From positions 62,001 to 126,000 of the forward strand of contig CALGSW010000006.1 of assembly GCA_937901965.1 (NCBI GenBank): a stretch of DNA of 64,000 nucleotides, in the 5' to 3' direction. The position numbers were made by a program, and so were the translations under genes. The notes beneath the pieces were generated by a model. The model did not search any database and was not told where the DNA came from. It saw nothing but the letters and a program-made list of their open reading frames with translations. Every line of letters begins with the position of its first letter. The first letter of the stretch is position 1. The DNA comes from an uncultured Bacteroidota bacterium. GTDB lineage: Bacteria; Bacteroidota; Bacteroidia; Bacteroidales; UBA932. Positions 1 through 9,164 of the stretch are shown here, piece after piece.

Positions 1-1
1 T

Positions 2-841
2 TTAAAACTCGTTAAGTTTTCTCATACAATTTTTGCGATGCCATTTGCCCTCACAGGATTCTTTCTGGCAACGGAGAGGGGATGCGGTGAGTTTACATGG
101 GGTTTGCTTGGACTAATAGTGCTTGCAATGATATTTGCCCGTAATGCTGCAATGGGTTTTAACAGATGGGCAGACAGGGAGATAGATGCCAGGAATCCAA
201 GAACTGCTCTTAGGGAGATCCCGGCATCTGTAATTTCTCCAAAATCTGCACTTGCATTTGTACTTATTAATTCTGCCCTGTTTGTGGCAGTTGCAGGTTT
301 TATCAACACTCTTGCACTCATTCTTGCTATACCGGCTCTGATTGTGCTGCTTGGTTACAGCTACCTTAAAAGATTCACTGCTCTATGTCATTATGGTGTG
401 GGGCTTGCACTTGGAATCGCCCCTTCTGCTGCATATATTGCTGTTACAGGCACTCTCTCTATGCCTGCATTACTGCTCTCTGCAATTGTATTTCTCTGGT
501 CAGGCAGTTTTGATATTCTATATGCTCTTGCCGACGAGGAGTTTGACAAGGAGCATGGCCTTCGCTCTATTCCTCAAAGTATGGGAAGATGGTGGTCTCT
601 GGCTATATCGGCAGCGGGACACGCATTAGTTTTTCCTTTACTTGTAATTCTCTATTATACTGGAGAGTTTGGATCTCTTTATATTGCCGGCACTGTAATT
701 TTCTCAATTCTGCTGATTTATCAGCATTTAATTGTAAAACCGTCTGATATATCAAGGCTAAATGCTGCCTTTTTTACATCAAACGGTTTTGCTTCTGCAA
801 TTTTTGCTCTCTTTGCGATAAGTGACCTTCTGGTAAGATAG
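2..841 (+). CDS. UbiA-family prenyltransferase (MqnP-like), 5' end outside the window
   Basis: Integral-membrane aromatic prenyltransferase of the UbiA superfamily, probably the menaquinone-pathway enzyme that joins a polyprenyl chain to an aromatic ring in the inner membrane. The frame is already open at base 2 and reads LKLVKFSHTIFAMPFAL across the ATG at 38, which is the usual first helix of this family, so that ATG is internal and the gene is truncated by the window edge. The first Asp-rich motif is NRWADREID (about residues 42-50 from the internal Met). A second acidic motif is LADEEFDKEHG. The rest is a series of hydrophobic helices. Assignment to MqnP rather than another UbiA member is inference. 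It converges on the next gene with a 10-bp gap. Confidence 0.85.
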   Translation, partial: LKLVKFSHTIFAMPFALTGFFLATERGCGEFTWGLLGLIVLAMIFARNAAMGFNRWADREIDARNPRTALREIPASVISPKSALAFVLINSALFVAVAGFINTLALILAIPALIVLLGYSYLKRFTALCHYGVGLALGIAPSAAYIAVTGTLSMPALLLSAIVFLWSGSFDILYALADEEFDKEHGLRSIPQSMGRWWSLAISAAGHALVFPLLVILYYTGEFGSLYIAGTVIFSILLIYQHLIVKPSDISRLNAAFFTSNGFASAIFALFAISDLLVR

Positions 842-851
842 AAAGTAAATA

Positions 852-2672
852 TTATAACTTGTTCTTTTCCATTACCCTAACAACAGGGTATCTGTTTACG
901 TTCAATTCAACAGTGCTGCGTACTTTTGACATAAAATACTGAAGTATTGCGTTGGGATCTTTAGCAAATGCCTGGTCATTCCGCTTTTTCTCTTCAAATT
1001 CTGCTTTTAAAACGGGATCTGCAGCCAACATCTCTCTACCTTTAACCTCCATATAGTTCAGGCGAATCCAGAACTCTGTTGACGGTCTTGCCCAATTGTT
1101 GTAAAACCCCCAGGCAACAAGCGATGTAGGAGATTTTGGTTCTAAAAGATGGGCAATAACCTTTATCTTTGGCTGTGATGTTCTGACGATGACATCACCC
1201 TTTCTGAATTCTACTCGTTCCACTTGTACGTTGTAGTCAACATTTAGCTGAAATCTTCCTTCATATGGAAACTGAGACCATTTAGGATTGTGGAACCGAT
1301 AAGTCTCTACATCAATGGCTCTCTCTTTCTCCATCCGTTCGTATTCAATTCCGTGAACATCCAGAAGCTCAATTGTTTCTCTATGCTCCTGAGGTATAAT
1401 ATAAGCTTCAGGCAGTTTTATTTTGAGTTCCGGTTTGTATGAGACAAACATTGGCATCTTTATGGTAACCGGTGCTGTACGGTCTGAATACACCCACTCT
1501 GCTCCGCTAAGGTCACTTATCTCACGTTTCTCTTCCCATGCCAGAAAGTCTACCATTTCACTCTTCCTTTTGTCGTGGTTAAACATGAGAGGGAGTGAGT
1601 CTTTTCTGAAATTCTCCGATGATACAAGATGCTCTGAATCGGCAATAGCTTTGAGAAGCGAAGATGAGTTTTTCCCCGCTATATGGAGAGATGATAGAAT
1701 AATATGATATGCAGATGTAACTCTCTCTCTATAAGGTTTGTAAATGTGATTTTCAAGAAGCAGGCCTATTCTGTTGTTTGCAGAGGCGTAGCCGTTTGAG
1801 TACTGAGGAGGGAAGTTGTCAGGAAGAAGTCCTGCTCCTGGATTTGTATAACTGTTGAATTCAAAATAGGGGAATATTGGGTAACCTGCACTCTTCATTG
1901 AAATTTTCAGCTCTTTTTCAAAAATATTTTTACTCCAGTCCAACATTGGACTTGCAAGAAATCCGCAATGATCCAGTCCATAAGTTGAAACATATTGGAA
2001 ATCTGCTCCGTTAGTAACGTGAATGTCAATAAAAACCTCCGGCATCCATTGGCCGTAGAGCTTTAAAAGAGATCTTGTTTCAGGGGCTTCGGCCTTTATA
2101 AAATCCCTGTTCATGTTAAGTCTGTGTGATGTAAATCTTGCACCAACCTCAACAGGTCCATTCTGGTTTATTCTGTAGTGGCTGCCGAAATCTTCATGGC
2201 CATCAACGTTTATAATGGGTATAAACAGAAGAGATGCATTTTCAAGAATTTCTCTGTGTTTACCATTAATAGCAATATCTCTGATGAGCATCAGTCCGGC
2301 ATCCTTTCCATCCGGCTCTCCGGCATGAATTGAAGCTTCAGCAAGAACAACAACTCTTCCTTTTGCCCGTATCTCATCAGGATTTGTTAAACCGTCTTTA
2401 TCAAGTATTAATAGCGGTATATCACGACCCTGAGGAGAAACCCCTATTGTAATATACTTTACCATAGACGAATTTGCCGCCAGTAATTTAGAAAACTCAA
2501 CAGTTTCATCATATCTGGGAGTTCTGTTGTATCCGTTTTTTTCGTAATGAGTTAGAAATTCATCTTTTAACTGACCGGTAGCGGGAAGCGAAAATGTTAG
2601 AATAAAAAGCAGCAGAAGCAGCGGAAGATTACCCCAGGGGTAAAGTGTCAAACGGTTGAAATTGAGATTCAT
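852..2672 (-). CDS. M14-family zinc carboxypeptidase, secreted
   Basis: Exported metallopeptidase of the M14 carboxypeptidase family, 606 residues. A hydrophobic signal segment covers roughly residues 15-33. The zinc site is readable: SIHAGEPDGKD gives His116 and Glu119 of the HxxE motif, and FIDIHVTNG gives His218. LNMNRDF supplies the substrate-binding Arg near residue 189, and Glu308 in RIGLLLENH is the likely general base. The C-terminal 200 residues are an extra domain that I cannot name. The first codons (about residues 7-14, RLTLYPWG) are encoded by one arm of a 22-bp inverted repeat (see 2632-2735), so the N-terminus may have been altered by that sequence. It is divergent from the TonB-type gene at 2866. 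Confidence 0.85.
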   Translation of the reverse strand: MNLNFNRLTLYPWGNLPLLLLLFILTFSLPATGQLKDEFLTHYEKNGYNRTPRYDETVEFSKLLAANSSMVKYITIGVSPQGRDIPLLILDKDGLTNPDEIRAKGRVVVLAEASIHAGEPDGKDAGLMLIRDIAINGKHREILENASLLFIPIINVDGHEDFGSHYRINQNGPVEVGARFTSHRLNMNRDFIKAEAPETRSLLKLYGQWMPEVFIDIHVTNGADFQYVSTYGLDHCGFLASPMLDWSKNIFEKELKISMKSAGYPIFPYFEFNSYTNPGAGLLPDNFPPQYSNGYASANNRIGLLLENHIYKPYRERVTSAYHIILSSLHIAGKNSSSLLKAIADSEHLVSSENFRKDSLPLMFNHDKRKSEMVDFLAWEEKREISDLSGAEWVYSDRTAPVTIKMPMFVSYKPELKIKLPEAYIIPQEHRETIELLDVHGIEYERMEKERAIDVETYRFHNPKWSQFPYEGRFQLNVDYNVQVERVEFRKGDVIVRTSQPKIKVIAHLLEPKSPTSLVAWGFYNNWARPSTEFWIRLNYMEVKGREMLAADPVLKAEFEEKKRNDQAFAKDPNAILQYFMSKVRSTVELNVNRYPVVRVMEKNKL

Positions 2673-2735
2673 ATAGATAATTGAAGTTTTTTACAAAATG
2701 CACATTATTAATTGTTTGACGCTTTACCCCTGGGG
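2632..2735. repeat. 22-bp inverted repeat across the M14 gene start
   Basis: Bases 2632-2653 (begins CCCCAGGGGTAAAG) and 2714-2735 (ends TTTACCCCTGGGG) are inverted copies that differ at one position. They are separated by 60 bases that contain the M14 start codon. In the minus-strand transcript they would form a long hairpin enclosing the translation start. Each arm also holds the short palindrome CCCCAGGGG. Whether this is a control element, an operator shared with the divergent gene, or a remnant of a mobile repeat cannot be decided from sequence. Confidence 0.6.
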
Positions 2736-2865
2736 TCAAATGTCACATGTCAAATTTAGACAATTATTCTTTTAATAAACTATCTCATCTAATTCCATTA
2801 TTGGTGCAACTTACAGGCAAAACTTTTCGTCTTATTGGAAATAAAATTTTAACTAAAAGAATTTA

Positions 2866-5187
2866 ATGAAATCAATGAAATTTTTCTTGCTCGCTGTCAT
2901 GGCGGCTGGAATGGCTGCAAACTCGGTTTTTGCCCAAGTTTCGGTAAAAGGGGTTGTTAAGGATCCCGAGGGTCTTCCTGTTCCATTTGCAAATGTAGCT
3001 TTGTATAGAAGTGCAGATACATCTGTGTTTAAATATGGGACAATTACAGATTTAAACGGCAATTATGAAGTTAAAGATGTAGCTCAGGATAATTATATAC
3101 TTGTTGTCTCATTTATGGGATACAAGAACCTTAGAGAAAATATTGTTATTGATAAAGTAGCCGAGAGTTTAGCTCTGCATAAGCACACACTTGAACCGGA
3201 TGCACTGTTACTTGAGGCCGCAACAGTTAAAGATAGCAGGGTGAAAGTTCAGAGCGATAAAACATCATACTCAATACTTCCTTCAGATATTAAGGCAGCA
3301 GCAAGCGCTTTGGAGTTAACAACAATAGTTCCGCAAGTTATTTATAATCCTGTAAGTGAAAGGATTTCATCGGCCAACGGGATGTCTGTAAAGATTTTGA
3401 TAAATGGAATGAATGCGAATGAGATTGAGCTCAAGACTATAAGACCGGAACATATATCAAAGATTGAGCATTATGTTATTCCGCCTGCCAGGTACGCCGA
3501 GTATGGCAGCGTTATAAACATTATTACGAAAGTGAGGGAGGATGGAATAGCACTGGGTGGAAATTTATCTACTGCATTTACTACCGGTTTTAGCAATGAC
3601 ATGCTTTATTTTAAATATAACAAAGGCAAAACACAGATAGGAGCTGACTACTCATTATTCCACAGAGATTATAACAAAAATAAGATTGAGAGTTCTTATG
3701 ATTATCTGTTTAACGGAGTCAGAATGCAAAGGATTCAAAAATCAAATTCGGCTTTTGGATACGATGATAACTATATTAATCTTACTTATATAAATCAAAA
3801 GGAGAATGAATATGCTCTAAAAGTTAAACTGTCTCCAAACTTTATGACCAGACATGCACTCAACATATCAAGGATAGATTATTTTGAGGATGACGAGAGT
3901 GAAGTCAGAACAGGTGAGGAGAGTCAAAAAGCATCGGTCTTGGGACCATCTGCCGATATATACCTCTGGAAGCAATTGAAAAACAGACAGGAGATTGCGT
4001 TGAATATTGTTGGTACAGGTTTCATTACCTCTAATGACTACTCTAACAAAGAGTATGGAGAGAGTGGTGATCTTGAGCTTGACGACAATATGATTGAAAA
4101 GAATAGAAAACTCTCAATCATAGGTGAGGCAAATTATTCTGCAGAGTTTTCAAAGGCAAAATTTAATGCAGGTTATTCAATTGAGGCAAACAGGCTTAAT
4201 TCAACTGTTGAGAATAGTTTTGAAAATGTTGATTACAAAACATCATTTTTAAAGAACTATATCTACTCTGAATTGTCAGGAAAATCCGGAAAACTATCTT
4301 ACAAGGCGAGTCTAGGACTAAGCAATATAAGAAGAGAGACATACACACAACAATTTAATGACTGGGTCTTCAGACCCGCCGCAGTAATTGGATACAATTT
4401 TGGGAAAGGGGGAGTTGTAACGTTTCAGTATAAAATGTACTCATCAGAACCAAGTATAGCTCAATTAAGCAATAACAGAGTATATGTTACAGAGCACATA
4501 ATAAGACAGGGTAACCCGGAGCTTAGGCACAGTATCTCAAACGAGATAAATTTGGATTGGGGATGGAGTTCAAAGTTCCTTGATGTAAAATTGAGTACAA
4601 TTTACAGACACACAGAAAGACCAATTAATACCTATTTTTCTCAGGGAGATGAGTATATTGTTTTAGCTTCAGAAAATGGAGATTGGTCAAAAACATACGG
4701 AGCTATCTATTCAGGTACAATTAAGCCCTTTAATAATAACATAATATCAGTAAGATTCCAGGGGCAGGTTCTTAAAACCCATCTCTCAAGTTCCCTTGCA
4801 GGGGTTTATTCCCATGTATATGCTCCTCTATGGTATCAAATTAATTTCCAATACAAAAACTGGAGTGCCTACTATTTAGGAAATATTATTGGAAGATCTC
4901 TTAACGGTCCATATCTAAGAACAACTGAAAACCAGTCAAACATTAATGTTGCTTACACAAAGGGCGATTTAATGCTTTATGCCAGCTGCTACTGGTTCCT
5001 CACTAAATCCAAGTATAAAACAACCACAATTCCCGAGAGCCTTGTTAAGTACAGCAGTTTCAACTGGATTGATGATAATAAGTCAATGATAGTTATTGGT
5101 ATCAGGTATAATCTTTTCAAGGGGAGAAAGTATAGCGAGAAGGCTAGTACGTTGCAAAATGCCGACAGAGACGCAGGAATATTTTAA
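2866..5187 (+). CDS. TonB-dependent-receptor-like outer-membrane beta-barrel protein
   Basis: Outer-membrane barrel of 773 residues. Residues 1-23 are a signal peptide ending near VFAQ. Residues about 25-105 are a CarboxypepD_reg-like beta-sandwich (VKGVVKDPEGLPVPFANVAL, TDLNGNYEV, VSFMGYKNL), followed by a plug-like region and a barrel rich in alternating aromatic strands, as in the outer-membrane beta-barrel family often called OMP_b-brl_3. It lacks a SusD partner, so it is not a classical SusCD importer; a small ligand or peptide receptor role is possible but not shown. A 46-bp palindromic repeat begins two bases after its stop codon. Confidence 0.8.
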   Translation: MKSMKFFLLAVMAAGMAANSVFAQVSVKGVVKDPEGLPVPFANVALYRSADTSVFKYGTITDLNGNYEVKDVAQDNYILVVSFMGYKNLRENIVIDKVAESLALHKHTLEPDALLLEAATVKDSRVKVQSDKTSYSILPSDIKAAASALELTTIVPQVIYNPVSERISSANGMSVKILINGMNANEIELKTIRPEHISKIEHYVIPPARYAEYGSVINIITKVREDGIALGGNLSTAFTTGFSNDMLYFKYNKGKTQIGADYSLFHRDYNKNKIESSYDYLFNGVRMQRIQKSNSAFGYDDNYINLTYINQKENEYALKVKLSPNFMTRHALNISRIDYFEDDESEVRTGEESQKASVLGPSADIYLWKQLKNRQEIALNIVGTGFITSNDYSNKEYGESGDLELDDNMIEKNRKLSIIGEANYSAEFSKAKFNAGYSIEANRLNSTVENSFENVDYKTSFLKNYIYSELSGKSGKLSYKASLGLSNIRRETYTQQFNDWVFRPAAVIGYNFGKGGVVTFQYKMYSSEPSIAQLSNNRVYVTEHIIRQGNPELRHSISNEINLDWGWSSKFLDVKLSTIYRHTERPINTYFSQGDEYIVLASENGDWSKTYGAIYSGTIKPFNNNIISVRFQGQVLKTHLSSSLAGVYSHVYAPLWYQINFQYKNWSAYYLGNIIGRSLNGPYLRTTENQSNINVAYTKGDLMLYASCYWFLTKSKYKTTTIPESLVKYSSFNWIDDNKSMIVIGIRYNLFKGRKYSEKASTLQNADRDAGIF

Positions 5188-5189
5188 AA

Positions 5190-5235
5190 GGAGTTTTTCC
5201 TCCTCATACGCTTCGCTCCTTCCGGCGGAGGCTCC
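5190..5235 (+). repeat. 46-bp palindromic core repeat, copy A
   Basis: This copy begins GGAGTTTTTCCTCCTC and ends GGCGGAGGCTCC. The same length and layout (GGA, five variable bases, TTCCTCCTC, about 18 variable bases, GGCGG, then TCC) recurs at 48072-48117 and, on the other strand, at 48185-48230 and 48285-48330. It lies two bases after the stop codon of the barrel gene, so it could also form a hairpin at the 3' end of that transcript. Confidence 0.6.
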
Positions 5236-5280
5236 GTCGTCTACACTGGTTTGATGAATAAGGAGAATCATGTGGTTGCC

Positions 5281-5411
5281 GGCGTGGGTGGGACAAGCAT
5301 CTATGGGGTTGCTTTTGAAGTGTTTGCAAAATGCAATTTGCTGATTATGTGAAATATGTGTTTTGCGACACACAGGTTTTCAACTAGGTAGATGCTTGTA
5401 CCACCCACGCC
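5281..5411. repeat. Inverted repeat pair, 21-nt arms, 131-bp hairpin
   Basis: Bases 5281-5301 (GGCGTGGGTGGGACAAGCAT...) match the reverse complement of 5391-5411 with one mismatch. Weaker complementarity continues inward (GTTGCTTTTGAAG against GGTTTTCAAC). No protein-coding frame of quality occupies it. The 5188-5545 gap therefore holds the 46-bp core, this long hairpin and a convergent terminator, but no gene. Confidence 0.6.
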
Positions 5412-5443
5412 TAACCAGCTCTTGTTATTCTTTAGGAATCTAT

Positions 5444-5494
5444 AAACAAATAGAGGGTGACTAATAAGAAATTTTAGTCACCCTCTATTTGTTT
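5444..5494. terminator. Convergent bidirectional terminator hairpin
   Basis: A perfect 21-bp inverted repeat, 5444-5464 (AAACAAATAGAGGGTGACTA...) and 5474-5494, with a 9-base loop, lies between the 3' ends of the plus-strand barrel gene and the minus-strand enolase gene. Each outer end is T-rich in the outgoing direction, so it can serve both transcripts. Confidence 0.75.
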
Positions 5495-5545
5495 ACTTTA
5501 AACAGTTTAAAAATAAGCTGCTAAAGGGAAAGTTTTAATGCAGAA

Positions 5546-6817
5546 TTACTTCCTGCCGTACTGTGCAAGTGCTCCAAGCTCCTCTTCAATACGGAGTAGT
5601 TGATTGTACTTTGCCATCCTGTCTGATCGGCTGAGTGAGCCAGTTTTGATCTGGCCTGAGTTTGTTGCAACAGCAATATCGGCAATGGTAGAGTCTTCTG
5701 TCTCACCTGAACGGTGTGAAGTAACTGAGGTGTATTTGTTACGGTGAGCAAGTTCAATTGCGTTGAGAGTCTCTGTAAGAGTTCCAATCTGGTTAACCTT
5801 TATAAGAATTGAGTTTGCACAACCTGTCTCAATTCCTTTCTTGAGGAATTGCACATTGGTTACAAACAAGTCATCACCTACAAGCTGAATCTTTGCACCG
5901 AGTGCATCTGTAAGCATCTTCCAGCCTGTCCAGTCCTCTTCTGCCATACCATCCTCAATTGAGTCAATAGGGTATTTATCGGCCAATGATTTTAGGAATG
6001 CAACCTGAGAAGCGGCATCTCTCTTTGCTCCGTTGGGGCCTTCAAACTTGCTGTAGTCGTAGATACCGTCTTTGTAGAATTCACTAGCTGCGCAGTCAAG
6101 GGCGATTGTAACATCTTTGCCTGGTACATAACCGGCTTTAGTAATAGCAGCCAGAATTGACTCTAGAGCATCTTCAGTTCCGTTAAGAACAGGGGCAAAT
6201 CCGCCTTCGTCTCCTACAGCTGTGCTAAGACCTCTGTCGTGGAAAATTTTCTTAAGGTTGTGGAAAACTTCAGCACCCATTCTAAGACCCTCTCTGAAGC
6301 TTGTTGCTCCAATAGGGCGAATCATGAACTCCTGGAATGCAATAGGAGCGTCTGAGTGTGAACCTCCGTTAATGATATTCATCATCGGAACAGGAAGTGT
6401 AACTGCATTTACACCACCAATATATCTGTAAAGTGGAATTTGCAGATAGTCTGCCGCTGCCCTTGCAACTGCAAGAGATACACCCAGAATAGCATTTGCT
6501 CCAAGCTTTGATTTGGTAGGGGTACCATCAAGTTCAATAAGGAATTTGTCAATCTCTGCCTGGTTAAGGGCACTCATTCCAAGAATTGCAGGTGCTATAA
6601 TGTCATTAACGTTTGCTACAGCTTTGAGGACACCCTTTCCAAGATAACGGCCTTTGTCGCCGTCTCTGAGCTCCAGAGCCTCGTTAATACCTGTAGATGC
6701 TCCTGAAGGTACAGCAGCCCTTCCAAAGGCGCCTGACAAGAGTTGTACATCTACTTCAATGGTGGGGTTACCGCGTGAGTCAAGAATCTCACGGGCGAAT
6801 ACATTACTGATTTCCAT
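5546..6817 (-). CDS. eno: Enolase
   Basis: Phosphopyruvate hydratase, the cytosolic glycolytic enzyme that interconverts 2-phosphoglycerate and phosphoenolpyruvate. About 423 residues, full length for bacterial enolase. The family N-terminus ARAI.DSRGNPT appears as FAREILDSRGNPTIEVDV. NIINGGSHSDAPIAFQEFM carries the substrate-loop region, GDEGGFAPVL the acid-base region, and SILIKVNQIGTLTET the enolase signature with the catalytic Lys. I chose ATG 6817 (MEISNVFA) over the in-frame TTG three codons upstream. It has no operon partner on its strand apart from the SIMPL gene 88 bases upstream. Confidence 0.97.
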   Translation of the reverse strand: MEISNVFAREILDSRGNPTIEVDVQLLSGAFGRAAVPSGASTGINEALELRDGDKGRYLGKGVLKAVANVNDIIAPAILGMSALNQAEIDKFLIELDGTPTKSKLGANAILGVSLAVARAAADYLQIPLYRYIGGVNAVTLPVPMMNIINGGSHSDAPIAFQEFMIRPIGATSFREGLRMGAEVFHNLKKIFHDRGLSTAVGDEGGFAPVLNGTEDALESILAAITKAGYVPGKDVTIALDCAASEFYKDGIYDYSKFEGPNGAKRDAASQVAFLKSLADKYPIDSIEDGMAEEDWTGWKMLTDALGAKIQLVGDDLFVTNVQFLKKGIETGCANSILIKVNQIGTLTETLNAIELAHRNKYTSVTSHRSGETEDSTIADIAVATNSGQIKTGSLSRSDRMAKYNQLLRIEEELGALAQYGRK

Positions 6818-6860
6818 ATTCTTCAATTATATTTAAAAAGTGTATCACAAAAAATCGGTG

Positions 6861-6868
6861 CAAAAATA
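6861..6868 (-). promoter_or_regulatory. Possible eno promoter, -7 element
   Basis: On the minus strand this reads TATTTTTG, a perfect match to the Bacteroidota -7 consensus TAnnTTTG, about 44 bases before the enolase ATG. No good TTTG -33 element is visible at the expected spacing, so the call is tentative. Confidence 0.3.
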
Positions 6869-6905
6869 ATCATTCCCCCGGAATATTCAGTCTCCCGGAG
6901 CTTAA

Positions 6906-7622
6906 CTAGTCTCTAAGAAGATATTCAACTGTTGAAACAACTCTCACCATTTTAATATAGGGAGAGTTTGCATCTCTGTCGCTGATTGAAAACTGACCCT
7001 GACTGGCACTCTTTATTTTTCCCAGTTTACTGTCTGAATCCTTTGCAAATTTTTCAGCAGCTGCCCTTGCGTTGCGGGTAGCCTCTTCAATCATTACAGG
7101 CTTAATATCATTAAGTTTAGTATAGAAATACTGAGTAGTAAACTGGAAATCTCCTGTGCTTAGGGCAATTCCTTTCTGAAGCAGGTCAGACTGAGAAGAT
7201 ATAAGACGATTAACAATATCCACCTTCTCTGAGGTTACTGTAAGAACGCTTGTAATATTGTATCTGTACGTTGCCGGCTGACTCTGATATCTCTCTGCAC
7301 TCATATCAATTATTTGAGGAGCCGATACTGATATCTCGGTTTCGTCAAGTCCGTTTGCAATCAGATACTCTTTTATAATTTTATTTTTAGTATTAATTGA
7401 GCTGTAAAGCGAAGCAAGATCATTGCCAATCTCCTTGAAGGCAAGCGGCCAGATAACCCGGTTTGCCATAACCTCTTGCTCAGCAAGACCCTTTACAGAA
7501 ACAACCCTGTCAAAAGATTTGAAATACCTTACTGAGCTGAACATACCATACGATAACAATGCAGCTCCAATAATGATTGCAGCCACTGTCAAGATATGGC
7601 TGTTTATACCTCTGCTCTCCAT
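6906..7622 (-). CDS. SIMPL-domain (DUF541) envelope protein
   Basis: 238 residues with one N-terminal membrane anchor (about residues 10-28) and a periplasmic SIMPL/DUF541 domain, recognisable from the start VVSVKGLAEQEVMANRVIWPL and the later EEATRNARAAAEKFA, which resembles the EA..NAR..A..lA motif of the family. SIMPL proteins are poorly characterised; links to oxidative or envelope stress are reported for relatives. Its ATG is 43 bases from the divergent amidase start, so a shared promoter region is likely. Confidence 0.75.
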   Translation of the reverse strand: MESRGINSHILTVAAIIIGAALLSYGMFSSVRYFKSFDRVVSVKGLAEQEVMANRVIWPLAFKEIGNDLASLYSSINTKNKIIKEYLIANGLDETEISVSAPQIIDMSAERYQSQPATYRYNITSVLTVTSEKVDIVNRLISSQSDLLQKGIALSTGDFQFTTQYFYTKLNDIKPVMIEEATRNARAAAEKFAKDSDSKLGKIKSASQGQFSISDRDANSPYIKMVRVVSTVEYLLRD

Positions 7623-7664
7623 AATTTTCTATACATTTGTACTCTTTACAACAAATTTCAAGCC

Positions 7665-9149
7665 ATGAAAAACCTAATCCCAAACTTTATTTTATTTACA
7701 CTAATTTGTTTCTTTTTAGCAACTTCTGCAGTCAATGCTCAGGAAAATATTAAGATTGTCCGGGGAAAAGTAGATACAGTTACAGCAATGCCCGGAACAA
7801 TTCATTATGTAACCGGAGTTGTACCGGCCGGATCATCGGTAATGGTAAACGGAACCCCTGTAAAAGTTTACAAAACAGGATCATTCGGTGCAGAGCTGAA
7901 ACTTACTGAGGGTGCAAACCCGGTTGATATAAAGGCCCGGATAAACGGAGCCACTGTATCGGAATTATTTTCAGTTTTTCTTGTCAAACCAGTAAAGAGT
8001 GATATACAGATACCGGTAGCAGATTTTCAGGGAGTGGTGGTATCCACCATAGAAAGAGCATATCTTAATTATGGAGTGGGAGAGGACAGACTGGGAGGAG
8101 CTAAGATAAACTTTGTATCTCCGGGAATTAAGATGGAACTTATTGATTCAGCTGCATCACTATATAAAGTCAGGCTCTCTGACCACAGATATGCATTTAT
8201 ACCAAAGTCTCTTGTTAAGCGCGAACCTGCAGGAACAAAGCCGGCATACTCACTTACAAATTCCTGGAGTGTAACAAAAAGTAACAATACAGATGTTGTT
8301 AGAGTTTCTCTGGGTGAAAGGCTACCTTATATTATTTATCAGGAACTTGAGCCAAGAAGAATAGTTGTTGAGATACACGGAGCTGCCAATAATTCAAACT
8401 GGATAACTCAATATCTGGACCTTAAAGCAATTGAATATGTAGACTTCAATCAAGTGAGTCATGATGTTTTCAGAGTTTATATCTATTTAAAGGACAAATA
8501 CAGCTGGGGATATAAAGCAGATTATTCAGGGAACTCGCTGGTTATAACAGTCAAACATACTCCTCTGCCGGCATATAAAGGATCGCTTTCCGGACTTAAG
8601 ATAGGTGTGGATGCCGGTCATGGCGGCTCAAATCCAGGAGCAATCAGTACTTCAGGGATAAGAGAGAAGGATCTTAATCTTGCAATGGCATATATGCTTA
8701 AAAATGAGTTGGAGAGGAGGGGTGCAATGGTTGTATTAAGCAGAAGTGAAGACTCTGAACTTTCAATGTATGAAAGAGTAGATATATTTAATGAGGCTGA
8801 TGTTGACATGCTCTTCTCCGTCCATTGCAACGCAGGGGGAAATCCATTAAGACCTGGTGGCACAAGTACATATTATAAACACATTGAAAACAGGGATTTA
8901 GCCAAAACAGTGCTTGAAAGATTACTTGAACTTGAGGTTAAGAATTTTGGACTTGTAGGAAATTTCAATTTTTCACTGAACGCACCTACATATTATCCGA
9001 ACATTCTTGTTGAGACTCTGTTTATGAGTAGTCTTGAAGATGAAGAGTTGCTGGCAGATCCATTATTTCAGAATATGATGATGAAAAAAGTGGTTCAGGG
9101 CCTTGAAGATTATATGAAAAAAGTTAAAACCTCGCTAAAGAGGAGGTAG
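7665..9149 (+). CDS. N-acetylmuramoyl-L-alanine amidase (Amidase_3)
   Basis: Periplasmic zinc amidase that cleaves the amide bond between MurNAc and the stem peptide. The ATG at 7665 starts a clean signal peptide (MKNLIPNFILFTLICFFLAT). The frame extends upstream to 7596 but that part overlaps the divergent gene and is not signal-like. Residues about 30-300 form N-terminal beta-rich domains resembling AMIN-type targeting modules. The catalytic domain follows: His319 in VDAGHGG, Glu334 in REKDLN, His387 in SVHCNAGG and Glu450 in LVETLF are the expected zinc and catalytic residues. It lies 15 bases before uvrB and may be co-transcribed with it. Confidence 0.9.
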   Translation: MKNLIPNFILFTLICFFLATSAVNAQENIKIVRGKVDTVTAMPGTIHYVTGVVPAGSSVMVNGTPVKVYKTGSFGAELKLTEGANPVDIKARINGATVSELFSVFLVKPVKSDIQIPVADFQGVVVSTIERAYLNYGVGEDRLGGAKINFVSPGIKMELIDSAASLYKVRLSDHRYAFIPKSLVKREPAGTKPAYSLTNSWSVTKSNNTDVVRVSLGERLPYIIYQELEPRRIVVEIHGAANNSNWITQYLDLKAIEYVDFNQVSHDVFRVYIYLKDKYSWGYKADYSGNSLVITVKHTPLPAYKGSLSGLKIGVDAGHGGSNPGAISTSGIREKDLNLAMAYMLKNELERRGAMVVLSRSEDSELSMYERVDIFNEADVDMLFSVHCNAGGNPLRPGGTSTYYKHIENRDLAKTVLERLLELEVKNFGLVGNFNFSLNAPTYYPNILVETLFMSSLEDEELLADPLFQNMMMKKVVQGLEDYMKKVKTSLKRR

Positions 9150-9164
9150 AATCATTAAAGAGAT

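Noticed and set aside
38..40. ATG 38 as the start of the UbiA gene
   Set aside because: The frame is open upstream to base 2 and encodes the conserved family N-terminus, so this Met is internal.
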